A program made the translations under genes and the position numbers. Shown piece by piece: positions 1-5,059 of a stretch of 6,494 nucleotides of DNA. Source of the stretch: JACDAN01 sp046729215. GTDB lineage: Bacteria > Actinomycetota > Thermoleophilia > Gaiellales > Gaiellaceae. The stretch spans positions 1 through 6,494 of the forward strand of contig JBKPGE010000146.1 of NCBI GenBank assembly GCA_046729215.1, written 5' to 3'. Numbering within the stretch: position 1 is the stretch's first letter; every line of letters begins with the position of its first letter. Below the pieces are notes generated by a model that searched no databases, was not told the DNA's origin, and saw only the letters and a list, made by a program, of their open reading frames with translations.

Positions 1-1
1 G

Positions 2-379
2 CATGCGGACGGTGTCGCCCAGGTCGGCGGGACGCTCGCCTACTTGACCCCCGAGCGCTGCCTAGCTCTGTACCGGCTCGCCTTCAAACACCAGGTCGAC
101 TCCAACCGGACTGGTCTCGCGATCTCCGTCCTCGCCCATGAGGCGTGGCACCTGCGCGGCGTGGCCGACGAGGGGGAGACGGAGTGCTACGCGCTGCAGT
201 CCGGCGTCCAGCTGGGCGAGCGGCTCGGCCTCTCGCAGGGCACCGCGGAGCGTCTCATGCGGGCGCAGCGCGTAGAGAGCACGCTCCGCGGCCGGCAGAA
301 CCCCGCTTACGCGCTGCCAGCCGAGTGCCGCGACGGTGGCCGGCTCGACCTCTTGCCGGCCAGCCGGTGGTTCCCCTAG
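2..379 (+). CDS. HExxH zinc-metallopeptidase-like protein, 5' end cut by window
   Basis: The frame is open from the first complete codon at position 2 to the TAG at 377-379, so the true start lies outside the window; the first internal start-like codon is TTG at 44. The visible 125 residues contain VLAHEAWHLRG, a zinc-binding HExxH helix, followed after a short turn by DEGETECYALQ, whose glutamates could give the third zinc ligand (gluzincin-like arrangement). Two further cysteines (in PERCLAL and PAECRDGG) flank the core and could form disulfides, which would fit an exported protein, but the N-terminus needed to see a signal peptide is missing. I recall similar short HEAxHLRG proteins annotated as hypothetical in actinobacteria. 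The reading as a protease is inference from the motif; no substrate can be proposed. No terminator hairpin with a T-tract follows. Confidence 0.7.
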   Translation, partial: HADGVAQVGGTLAYLTPERCLALYRLAFKHQVDSNRTGLAISVLAHEAWHLRGVADEGETECYALQSGVQLGERLGLSQGTAERLMRAQRVESTLRGRQNPAYALPAECRDGGRLDLLPASRWFP

Positions 380-608
380 CCGCGGCTCACGCTCCCCGCC
401 CGAGCGACGTCCTCCACCGCTCCGCGGAGGCGTGACGACTTCGCTCGGATCGCCTCTCTCTCTACGGGCTCGAGCGGACGCCGGCGAAACCGCATCGGCG
501 CCGGGTTATTCGAGCTTTTGCAGGGGACCGGCTGCTAGAGAATGCCCTGGGCAAATGGGCTTTTCCGGATTACGACACCCAAAGGCACCCGAGACGAGTG
601 TGCGTCCG
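380..608. other. Gene-poor stretch, nothing convincing
   Basis: I find no credible coding frame on either strand here: the open frames are arginine/serine/proline-rich GC artefacts without start signals. The only structure seen is a 10-nt palindrome CTCCGCGGAG at 420-429 and a short TGCCCTGGGCA palindrome near 544-554. Neither looks like a terminator or operator that I recognise. Confidence 0.4.
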
Positions 609-782
609 CTAGGTGGCCACCGGCAGCGGGTTGACGAACGCCGCGAACTGGTGCTCGAACTCCTTGGCAGCGCCGGTACGCCAGCTGTCGGCCAGATTGA
701 TCGACATCGCGTCGGGGAAGATCTCCTCTTCACCACGCCCGACGCCGTCGAAGATCGCCTCCGCGACTATGTCGGGTTCTCC
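609..782 (-). pseudogene. C-terminal stump of a short-chain dehydrogenase/reductase (SDR)
   Basis: Reading the minus strand from about 782 to the TAG at 611-609 gives a peptide with pieces EPDIVAEAIFDGV, RGEEEIFPDAMS, LADSWRTGAAKEFEHQFA. This is the style of the extreme C-terminus of classical SDR oxidoreductases, where a 'DP..VA.AI.dGI..G.eeifPdp' segment follows the catalytic domain. About 55 residues are present out of the usual 230-280. The Rossmann nucleotide-binding motif and the YxxxK active site are absent upstream; that DNA instead encodes an unrelated 47-residue ORF in another frame. The frame has no start codon in its homologous part. I therefore call it a remnant left by a deletion or insertion. 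The family assignment rests on remembered sequence style, not an alignment. Confidence 0.6.
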
Positions 783-910
783 TCGCCGCTCTCTTCCATC
801 TCGCGTTCCCGCTCCTTGGCCTGCTCTGCTGCCGAGTCCGCCTCCTTGCCGGCTTCGGGTTTGCTGTCCGGCGTCTCATCACTTTCGGGATTCGGCGTTC
901 GTTCTCCCAT
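767..910 (-). CDS. Small highly charged 47-residue protein
   Basis: An ATG (910-908) is preceded by GGAGG with 7 bases between, a near-ideal ribosome binding site, and the frame runs 47 codons to TAG at 769-767. The product begins MGERTPNPESDETPDSKPEA and ends in a Glu/Lys/Arg-rich stretch (AKEREREMEESGEENPT). It has no hydrophobic segment and almost no order-promoting residues, so it is probably an intrinsically disordered soluble protein; the second half could form a charged helix. Its last few codons overlap, in another frame, the SDR remnant downstream. It lies 87 bp beyond the end of the minus-strand gene at 998-1276, with a hairpin between them. I do not recognise a family. The strong SD and the residue composition, unlike the Arg/Ser/Pro shadow frames nearby, argue that it is translated. 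Confidence 0.6.
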   Translation of the reverse strand: MGERTPNPESDETPDSKPEAGKEADSAAEQAKEREREMEESGEENPT

Positions 911-959
911 GTTCGATCCTCCTAACTTGATTGGACTGCGGGCACTCTTGAGGTCGCGC

Positions 960-986
960 GCGGGAGCCCCGGCCGCAGGCTCCCGC
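960..986 (-). terminator. GC-rich hairpin after the two-helix membrane gene
   Basis: GCGGGAGCC (960-968) pairs perfectly over 9 bp with GGCTCCCGC (978-986) around a 9-nt loop. It lies 11 bp beyond the TAG of the minus-strand gene at 998-1276. No T-tract follows on either strand, so it is at best a non-canonical terminator or an mRNA 3'-end stabiliser. Confidence 0.45.
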
Positions 987-997
987 CTAGCTCGGTG

Positions 998-1276
998 CTA
1001 TGTCTGGTCGCCGTCTCTCTCGCGGTGGTCGCTACCGCTCTTCGCCAGGCCGCGGCTGACCATGTAGCCGATCGCTACGGCCGCCACCAGCGTCCACGCA
1101 CGAGGTGCGTCGAAGTTGTCTGCCTGCCATGCGGCCACGAGCACGGCGACGATCACTCCGACCATCGCCCAGAACTCGGTCGTCAGGAACGAGGGCTTGG
1201 TCTCCTCGCGTCGTGTGACCCTTGGCCGAGACGCCTCGCTGCGGCGAGCCTGGGCCGTGATGTCGCGTGTTGCCAT
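998..1276 (-). CDS. Small two-helix membrane protein, 92 aa
   Basis: I chose the internal ATG at 1276-1274 because GGGAG (in AAGAAGGGAGCACC) sits just upstream at proper spacing; the open frame extends 34 codons further, but with shadow-like composition and no SD. The protein has a basic, polar N-terminus (residues 1-30, rich in Arg, Thr, Glu), a first membrane helix at about 35-51 (EFWAMVGVIVAVLVAAW), a short polar turn containing ADNFDAPR, a second helix at about 60-76 (WTLVAAVAIGYMVSRGLAK) and a charged tail ending DHRERDGDQT. The arrangement suggests a helical hairpin in the inner membrane. I recall similar short 'GYMVSRGLAKSG'-type proteins as unnamed hypotheticals in actinobacteria. It diverges from the MscS-like gene across a 179-bp intergenic region. 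No function can be assigned. Confidence 0.8.
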   Translation of the reverse strand: MATRDITAQARRSEASRPRVTRREETKPSFLTTEFWAMVGVIVAVLVAAWQADNFDAPRAWTLVAAVAIGYMVSRGLAKSGSDHRERDGDQT

Positions 1277-1382
1277 GGTGCTCCCTTCTTGTCGTGTTCG
1301 ACCTGTCTGCCCAGCGAGGGAGCGGAGTAACGGGGCGGGTCTATGCATTGCGCTTGCGTCCGATGTGGGTTCGTTCACACCT

Positions 1383-1407
1383 GTTACAGGCGTTTAAAGC
1401 TGGGTAG
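1383..1407 (+). promoter_or_regulatory. Possible stress-sigma (SigB/SigF-like) promoter
   Basis: GTTACA (1383-1388) and GGGTAG (1402-1407) are spaced 13 bp apart, resembling the GTTT-N12-16-GGGTAT pattern of actinobacterial SigB/SigF-type promoters. It points toward the MscS-like gene and would give a leader of roughly 40 nt ending in the AGGAGGT at 1438-1444. Both boxes deviate from consensus, so this is a weak call. Confidence 0.25.
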
Positions 1408-1455
1408 GGGACGTGCTCTGTCCAGCAATGTCTAAACAGGAGGTCTTCACTCAAC

Positions 1456-2232
1456 GTGTTTGCCGTACTGAACATCAGCGACAGCGTCGAGCGGGGGTTC
1501 GATGTCTTCTTCGCCTGGGTGCCGGCGCTGGTCGGCGCAGTCGTCATCCTGATCATCGGCTACTTCATCGCGAAGTTGGTCCAGCGGCTCCTGGCCGGCG
1601 GACTGAGGCAGGCGGGACTTGATCGAAACCTGCTCTCCGGGCGCACCGGCGAGTGGGTCTCGAAGGTCGCCGCGAGCCCGTCGCGACTGATCGGCCGTAT
1701 CGCGTTCTGGGCGGTCTTCCTCGCCTTCGTCTCCATCGCCGCATCGGCGCTCGGGATCGAGGCCGTCTCGGCGTTCGTGGCGGCAGTCTGGGGCTACCTG
1801 CCGAACGTGATCGCCGCGCTGGCGATCTTCCTCGTCGCGGGGGCAGTCTCCGCCGGTGTAGCAACGCTTGCGACGCGCCTGATGGGAGACACGCCGACCG
1901 GCAGGATCGTCGCGACCGTCGCGCCGATTCTGGTCATGACCATCGCCACATTCATGATCCTGGAGCAGCTGAAGATCGCGCACGACATCGTCGTGACGAC
2001 GTACACGCTTCTCCTCGGCTCGATCGCCCTCGGCGCCGCTCTGGCGTTCGGCCTCGGCGGCCGCGACGTCGCTGCGCGAATGCTAGAGGGCGCATACCAG
2101 AAGGGCCAGCGCGAGGCCGGTCAGGTCAAGCAAGACATCCAGCGCGGCCGGCATGAGGCCGAGCGGATGAGGGAGGGCTTGTCAGAGCAGGCCCAGACGA
2201 GCGAGTCGGCGACTACCGTCCCGGTCCGCTAG
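1456..2232 (+). CDS. MscS-related 'conserved TM helix' membrane protein, 258 aa
   Basis: The GTG at 1456 is the only usable start: AGGAGGT lies at 1438-1444, a slightly long 11-nt spacing, and no in-frame start lies closer. Five hydrophobic segments are visible at about residues 18-42 (ending VILIIGYFIAKLVQ), 78-101, 110-141, 148-171 and 178-205, followed by GLGGRDVAARML and a charged, probably coiled tail (about 212-258; QREAGQVKQDIQRGRHEAERM). The order 'VGAVVILIIGYFIAKLVQRLL ... GLGGRDVA' matches the conserved TM-helix repeat family (PF05552), distant relatives of small-conductance mechanosensitive channels. The MscS beta domain and C-terminal vestibule are absent, so a role in channel gating or osmotic adaptation is inference. 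It is followed by a hairpin at 2250-2280 and appears monocistronic. Confidence 0.85.
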   Translation: MFAVLNISDSVERGFDVFFAWVPALVGAVVILIIGYFIAKLVQRLLAGGLRQAGLDRNLLSGRTGEWVSKVAASPSRLIGRIAFWAVFLAFVSIAASALGIEAVSAFVAAVWGYLPNVIAALAIFLVAGAVSAGVATLATRLMGDTPTGRIVATVAPILVMTIATFMILEQLKIAHDIVVTTYTLLLGSIALGAALAFGLGGRDVAARMLEGAYQKGQREAGQVKQDIQRGRHEAERMREGLSEQAQTSESATTVPVR

Positions 2233-2249
2233 CGGAAATCGAACCTCCG

Positions 2250-2280
2250 GCGCCTCAGGCAACGCCTTCGCCTGAGGCGC
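2250..2280 (+). terminator. 11-bp perfect hairpin after the MscS-like gene
   Basis: GCGCCTCAGGC (2250-2260) pairs perfectly with GCCTGAGGCGC (2270-2280) around the loop AACGCCTTC, starting 17 bp after the stop codon. It is followed by GGCGGTTTCG, which holds only a three-T run, so intrinsic termination is likely but not textbook. Confidence 0.65.
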
Positions 2281-2337
2281 GGCGGTTTCGTCGGCGCACA
2301 GGGAAATGGGCGAGCGCCGCGCGAACGGGCCCGCGGC

Positions 2338-2719
2338 ACCCGACGAAGACGCCCGGCGTCTACTACCGGTTGCACGAGGACGGGAAGACCCGCAGCTACG
2401 TGATCGGGTACCAGGACGGGTCGAAGTGGGTGTGGGAAACCGTGAAGGCCGACTACGCGGACGCCAAGGCCGAACGTTCCCGACGCACCGACGAGCGCAA
2501 TGAGTGCGTCTCGCGAGTGGCCCTAAGGTCACACCGCACGACGCCCGCCACATTCGCCTCTGAGATGCTGACCGGGGTCTCGTCAGAGGACGTAGGCGAC
2601 GTGCTCGGAGACACGAGCAAGAGCATCACGAGGCCATCTACACCCATGCGTTCAATCGAGCCGAACGGGAAGAGCGCATCCGCAAGGCGATGGGGGAAGC
2701 GATGGGCGGGAAATGGTAA
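2338..2719 (+). pseudogene. Decayed tyrosine recombinase (phage-type integrase)
   Basis: Two separated parts of an integrase can be read. Frame 2355-2500 gives PGVYYRLHEDGKTRSYVIGYQDGSKWVWETV, the style of an N-terminal arm-type DNA-binding domain. From 2528 the catalytic C-terminus follows in pieces: VTPHDARH (2528-2551; the box containing H-x-x-R), then after a frameshift FASEMLTGVSSEDVGDVLGDTSKSIT (2553-2630), then after a second frameshift EAIYTHAFNRAEREERIRKAMGEAMGGKW ending TAA 2717-2719, with Y in IYTHAF as the expected nucleophile. The core-binding domain and the first half of the catalytic domain, with the first Arg and the Lys, are missing between them. The usual LGHxS histidine is Asp here. 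No start codon with an SD precedes it. Missing catalytic residues plus two frameshifts make it inactive. It abuts a tRNA-Pro-like sequence, the normal target of such enzymes. Confidence 0.8.
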
Positions 2720-2781
2720 GACGCCCTGGGTACACATGGGCATCCGTAATTCCGAGAACGACCAAACCCGCATGATTGACA

Positions 2782-2857
2782 CGGACGCGCACTAGCGGGC
2801 AGCGCCGCTTTCTGCTTTGGGAGCAGGAGGCCGCGGGTTCAAATCCCGCCGTCCCGA
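2782..2857 (+). tRNA. tRNA-Pro(TGG)-like sequence: intact 3' half, degenerate 5' half (att-like)
   Basis: The 3' half is perfect: anticodon arm 2811-2827 (TCTGC, loop TTTGGGA, GCAGG) with anticodon TGG at 2818-2820, a 5-nt variable loop, a T arm at 2833-2849 (GCGGG, TTCAAAT, CCCGC), acceptor strand CGTCCCG at 2850-2856 and discriminator A2857. CCA is not encoded. The 5' half is not right: GGACG (2783-2787) pairs with 5 of the 7 acceptor bases, but the expected CGGGACG is lacking. A D-arm-like GCGC...GCGC is present (2787-2790 with 2802-2805), yet five bases instead of one separate it from the anticodon stem. It is either a decayed tRNA or, beside an integrase fossil, the attachment-site copy of a tRNA 3' half. 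Confidence 0.6.
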
Positions 2858-2858
2858 T

Positions 2859-2889
2859 CGAGAAAGGCCCTGGGAAAGGGCCTTTCTCG
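2859..2889. terminator. 12-bp perfect hairpin, probably bidirectional
   Basis: CGAGAAAGGCCC (2859-2870) pairs with GGGCCTTTCTCG (2878-2889) around TGGGAAA. It starts 2 nt after the tRNA-Pro 3' end and lies 13 bp beyond the TAA of the minus-strand gene at 2903-3283. It could therefore end transcription from both sides. The outer stem carries the A/T tracts (GAGAAA / TTTCTC) in the manner of many tRNA terminators. Confidence 0.75.
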
Positions 2890-2902
2890 CGGTCGGCAGG
2901 CG

Positions 2903-3283
2903 TTACCGAGTCGAGGCCGTCTTCCGGCGGCGCTGAGTCTGGCCGGTTCTGCGCCGGTTTTGTCCCTGGCTGCGCCTGTTCGTGCTCTGGGCTCGCTGGC
3001 CGCTCGTTGACGACCCGGTGACTTCCTTCACGCGGCCGAAGAGATCTGTGTCAGGCAAGTCGGTCGCGCGGTCCTTGGCGCGTCGCATCAGCTTTCTCGT
3101 CTGGCGGGCCATGCCCGAGCTGCTCGTCGCCAGCGCGTATGCCGCCGCTCCGGCGACCGGCAGGACCAGCCAGCGAACGCCGGTGCTCTTTCTCGGCCCT
3201 CTGCCCTGTGCCGAGTCGACGACGTCGGCGAGTCGCTCCGCTACGTCGACCAAGCCCTCCGAGAATCTGTTGACATCTGCCAT
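2903..3283 (-). CDS. Small basic single-helix protein, 126 aa, hypothetical
   Basis: It begins at ATG 3283-3281; upstream GAGGGAGAT gives a close SD and AGGAGAG a second, more distant one. The N-terminal 30 residues (MADVNRFSEGLVDVAERLADVVDS) form an acidic amphipathic helix. One probable membrane helix follows at about 37-55 (VRWLVLPVAGAAAYALATS), then a basic segment (ARQTRKLMRRAKDRA), a DTDLFGRVKEVTGS linker and a very basic tail rich in Arg, Gln, Ser and Thr (NRRSQGQNRRRTGQTQRRRK). The tail could bind nucleic acid or anionic lipid, but that is speculation from charge. It is downstream of ctaG on the same strand, with a 70-bp gap holding a hairpin at the ctaG end, so co-transcription is uncertain. 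I do not recognise a family. Confidence 0.75.
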   Translation of the reverse strand: MADVNRFSEGLVDVAERLADVVDSAQGRGPRKSTGVRWLVLPVAGAAAYALATSSSGMARQTRKLMRRAKDRATDLPDTDLFGRVKEVTGSSTSGQRAQSTNRRSQGQNRRRTGQTQRRRKTASTR

Positions 3284-3353
3284 ATCTCCCTCACTCTCCT
3301 GGATCTCGCAGTTTGCGACCTTTTGCCCACCACGCGAGACGACGAAACCCGGC

Positions 3354-4037
3354 TCAAAAGGCGGAGCGGCGGACTTCGCCGCCGCGCTCCTCCTCCGCGA
3401 GAAAACGGAAGAAGAACACAGCGAAGACGGTGAAGAACACGAGCGCCTGCTCCATCGCCATCGTCACCCCTGCGATCTGCTGGTCGGCTTCGGGTGACAG
3501 GCCCCAGAGGCCGCCGCCTTCGACGTACCAGTCGTATGCCGGCTCCGGCAGCAGCGCCATGAGGAGGCCGATCGGGCTCGCGAGGATGAACGCCACGAAG
3601 ATGTAGAGCGCGCGTGCCGCGCTCGAGAGCCGGTGTGGGACGTCTTGGAACACCGGCCACCAGAGGAGCATTCCGGCGGCGAGATAGCAGACGTGCTCGA
3701 GGTGAAGGAGTGCGTAGCTCTCGAGCGCGGCGTCGTAGAGAGCCGGGATGTGCCAGAAGAAGTACGTCGTGAGCCAGAGACCGAGCGCGATCGGCGCGCG
3801 GGTGACCAGCCGGGTGCTCGGCAGGCGGGCGAGGTCAGCGGCAATCGCCGGAGGGATGCCGAGGACGAGCAAGGCGGGCGCCCACTCGGCGAGCACGACG
3901 TTCTGGAGGAGATGGGCGGTGAGGAGGTGGTACGTCAGGGCGTCGAGCGGGGTGACGGCGGTGAGGACGAGGAGCAGGCAGCCGGCGCCGAACGCAACGA
4001 TGCGCCAGGGTTCCGGCCGCGTCCGGCGCGCCCACAA
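3354..4037 (-). CDS. ctaG: CtaG-type cytochrome c oxidase assembly protein; start uncertain
   Basis: The polytopic product matches the caa3-type CtaG family (PF09678), which serves in assembly of cytochrome c oxidase and probably copper insertion in the membrane. Family hallmarks visible from the TTG at 4037: YHLLTAHLLQ (His37, His42), TYFFWHIPALYD (His96), LLHLEHVCYLAAGMLLWWP (His112, His115) and the C-terminal helix TMAMEQALVFFTVFAVFFF. About six membrane segments lie in this part. The frame stays open for 30 codons upstream, to a TAG at 4130-4128, and those codons read like the family N-terminus (DPYTWTPHPEATLGIAAVVLVYAL). None is ATG, GTG or TTG, so the coordinates give only the first canonical start. 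Either an unusual start (ATC at 4118) is used, or the gene lost its start. tRNA-Gly begins 10 bp above the stop codon on the other strand. Confidence 0.85.
   Translation of the reverse strand: MWARRTRPEPWRIVAFGAGCLLLVLTAVTPLDALTYHLLTAHLLQNVVLAEWAPALLVLGIPPAIAADLARLPSTRLVTRAPIALGLWLTTYFFWHIPALYDAALESYALLHLEHVCYLAAGMLLWWPVFQDVPHRLSSAARALYIFVAFILASPIGLLMALLPEPAYDWYVEGGGLWGLSPEADQQIAGVTMAMEQALVFFTVFAVFFFRFLAEEERGGEVRRSAF
3356..3390 (-). terminator. Hairpin with T-run at the 3' end of ctaG
   Basis: On the minus strand GGAGC-GC-GGCGG pairs with CCGCC-GCTCC around CGAAGT (plus positions 3363-3390; 10 bp with a 2-nt bulge), followed by GCC and TTTT (3359-3356). The structure overlaps the last codons of ctaG itself. 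The T-run is short and offset by 3 nt, so this is a moderate call. Confidence 0.45.
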
Positions 4038-4140
4038 GGCGTAGACCAGGACGACCGCGGCGATGCCGAGCGTCGCCTCGGGGTGCGGCGTCCAGGTGTA
4101 GGGATCCGGGCGGGAGATCGCGCTACGCTAGTCCCACCGC

Positions 4141-4211
4141 GCGGCCTTGGTGAAGCGGTATCACGAGAGCCTTCCAAGCTCTAGTCATCGGTTCGACTCC
4201 GATAGGCCGCT
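4141..4211 (+). tRNA. tRNA-Gly (anticodon TCC)
   Basis: A complete 71-nt cloverleaf is present. Acceptor GCGGCCT (4141-4147) pairs with AGGCCGC (4204-4210), discriminator T4211. The D arm is GTGA/TCAC with loop AGCGGTA. The anticodon stem AGAGC/GCTCT encloses CTTCCAA, so the anticodon is TCC at 4173-4175, reading GGA glycine codons. The T arm is ATCGG-TTCGACT-CCGAT (4187-4203). All stems pair perfectly. CCA is not encoded. It sits head-to-head with the start-less ctaG frame and 40 bp from the end of the cyclophilin gene on the other strand. Confidence 0.97.
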
Positions 4212-4250
4212 TTCGCCGTGGGCCGGGTTCGACCGCCCCGAGTGGGTCGG

Positions 4251-4709
4251 CTAGTCGACGAGCTCGACGCGCTCGATCGTGACCGGCTCGCGTGGCCGGT
4301 CGTTGGGGTCCCGGTCGACCTGTGAGATCCGGTCGACGACGTCCATCCCCGAAGTGACGCGTCCGAAAACGGTGTGCTTCCCGTCCAACCACGGCGCGGA
4401 TTCAAGGGTGACGATGAAGAACTGACTGCCGTTCGTGTTCGGCCCGGCGTTCGCCATCGCGAGGGCTCCACGCTCAACCGGGTGCTGGTTGATCTCGTCC
4501 TCGAACTGGTAGCCCGGACCGCCCGTGCCTGTGCCGGTCGGATCGCCGCCCTGGATCATGAAGTCGGGTATCACCCGGTGGAAGATGACGCCCTCGTAGA
4601 AGCCGTCCCGCGCGAGCTTCACGAAGTTGTCGACCGTCGTCGGAGCGTCATCCGAATGGAGCTCGAGCTCGATCGGCCCTTCGCTCGTGTGGAGCGTCGC
4701 CAACGTCAC
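4251..4709 (-). CDS. Cyclophilin-type peptidyl-prolyl cis-trans isomerase
   Basis: The 152-residue protein is one complete cyclophilin domain with no signal peptide, so it is a cytoplasmic prolyl isomerase assisting protein folding. Active-site residues known from cyclophilin A can be matched: Arg45 and Phe50/Gln53 in FHRVIPDFMIQGG, Ala86-Asn87 in AMANAGPNTNGSQFF, Phe98, Trp107-Leu108 and His112 in PWLDGKHTVFGRV. Trp at 107 is the cyclosporin-sensitive type; many bacterial enzymes have Phe there. The start is GTG (4709-4707), and the TGA of the upstream gene overlaps it as GTGA, so it is almost certainly translated by coupling; it has no strong SD of its own. Length is normal for a short bacterial cyclophilin. 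Confidence 0.95.
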   Translation of the reverse strand: MTLATLHTSEGPIELELHSDDAPTTVDNFVKLARDGFYEGVIFHRVIPDFMIQGGDPTGTGTGGPGYQFEDEINQHPVERGALAMANAGPNTNGSQFFIVTLESAPWLDGKHTVFGRVTSGMDVVDRISQVDRDPNDRPREPVTIERVELVD

Positions 4710-4999
4710 GAGCTGCTGTCTGCGAGCGGTTCGAGCGCCGCGGCCGTCGGTTGCAGTTCGCCTGCCTCGAGCTTCGTCACCACGTTGCGGACCAGATTAC
4801 GGGCTTCTCGCCTGTGACTGGGGCCTAGAAGGGTGTTCACCGTCGCGACGACATGCTCCAGCTCGACGAGCTCTAGAGACACCGTCGTGAGCTGGCTGCG
4901 AGCGATGTAGGAGTCCGAAGCCACCGCAACCCGGACGAGGAGCCGGCGGCCGTCGGGGAGCGTGGCCTCCTGCTCAACGGGGTTGCCGCGCAGGCTCAC
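4706..4999 (-). CDS. Conserved hypothetical protein, 97 aa, coupled to the cyclophilin gene
   Basis: It starts at GTG 4999-4997; only a weak purine-rich GATGAAATGAG precedes it and no other in-frame start is near. It begins MSLRGNPVEQEATLPDGRRLLVRVAVA, which looks like two beta strands joined by a DGR turn, then SDSYIARSQLTTVSLELVELEHVVATVNTLL, then an amphipathic helix (REARNLVRNVVTKLEAGEL) and PTAAALEPLAD. It has no membrane segment and no catalytic motif, so it is a small soluble alpha/beta protein. Its TGA overlaps the GTG of the cyclophilin gene by 4 nt (GTGA), so the two form one operon; a folding-related or housekeeping role is only a guess from that. It diverges from the AI-2E transporter across 60 bp. 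I do not recognise a named family. Confidence 0.75.
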   Translation of the reverse strand: MSLRGNPVEQEATLPDGRRLLVRVAVASDSYIARSQLTTVSLELVELEHVVATVNTLLGPSHRREARNLVRNVVTKLEAGELQPTAAALEPLADSSS

Positions 5000-5059
5000 G
5001 CGCTCATTTCATCATCGGCGCGCGGTGGCCGTCCGGTCAGGTCGCGATGCTGCACGGCG

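Noticed and set aside
420..429. Palindrome CTCCGCGGAG as an operator or restriction-type site
   Set aside because: A single 10-nt palindrome in GC-rich DNA is expected by chance; there is no second copy and no promoter beside it.
336..1067. Long plus-strand open frame of 243 codons
   Set aside because: Its composition is Ser/Arg/Pro/Ala-rich without domain logic, and it runs antisense over the SDR remnant, the 47-aa ORF and the end of the 92-aa gene; it is a GC-driven shadow.
1447..1983. Minus-strand open frame of 178 codons, Asp/Arg/Gln-rich
   Set aside because: It lies fully antisense to the MscS-like gene and has the repetitive charged composition typical of an antisense frame in GC-rich DNA, with no SD.
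2370..2795. A 141-codon plus-strand ORF as an intact gene
   Set aside because: Only its first part and one middle stretch match an integrase; the remainder is out of frame with the recognisable C-terminus, so it is a read-through of a pseudogene, not a separate protein.
3633..4184. Plus-strand open frame of 183 codons over ctaG
   Set aside because: It is antisense to clear CtaG membrane helices, Glu/Arg/Gly-rich, and runs into the tRNA-Gly gene.
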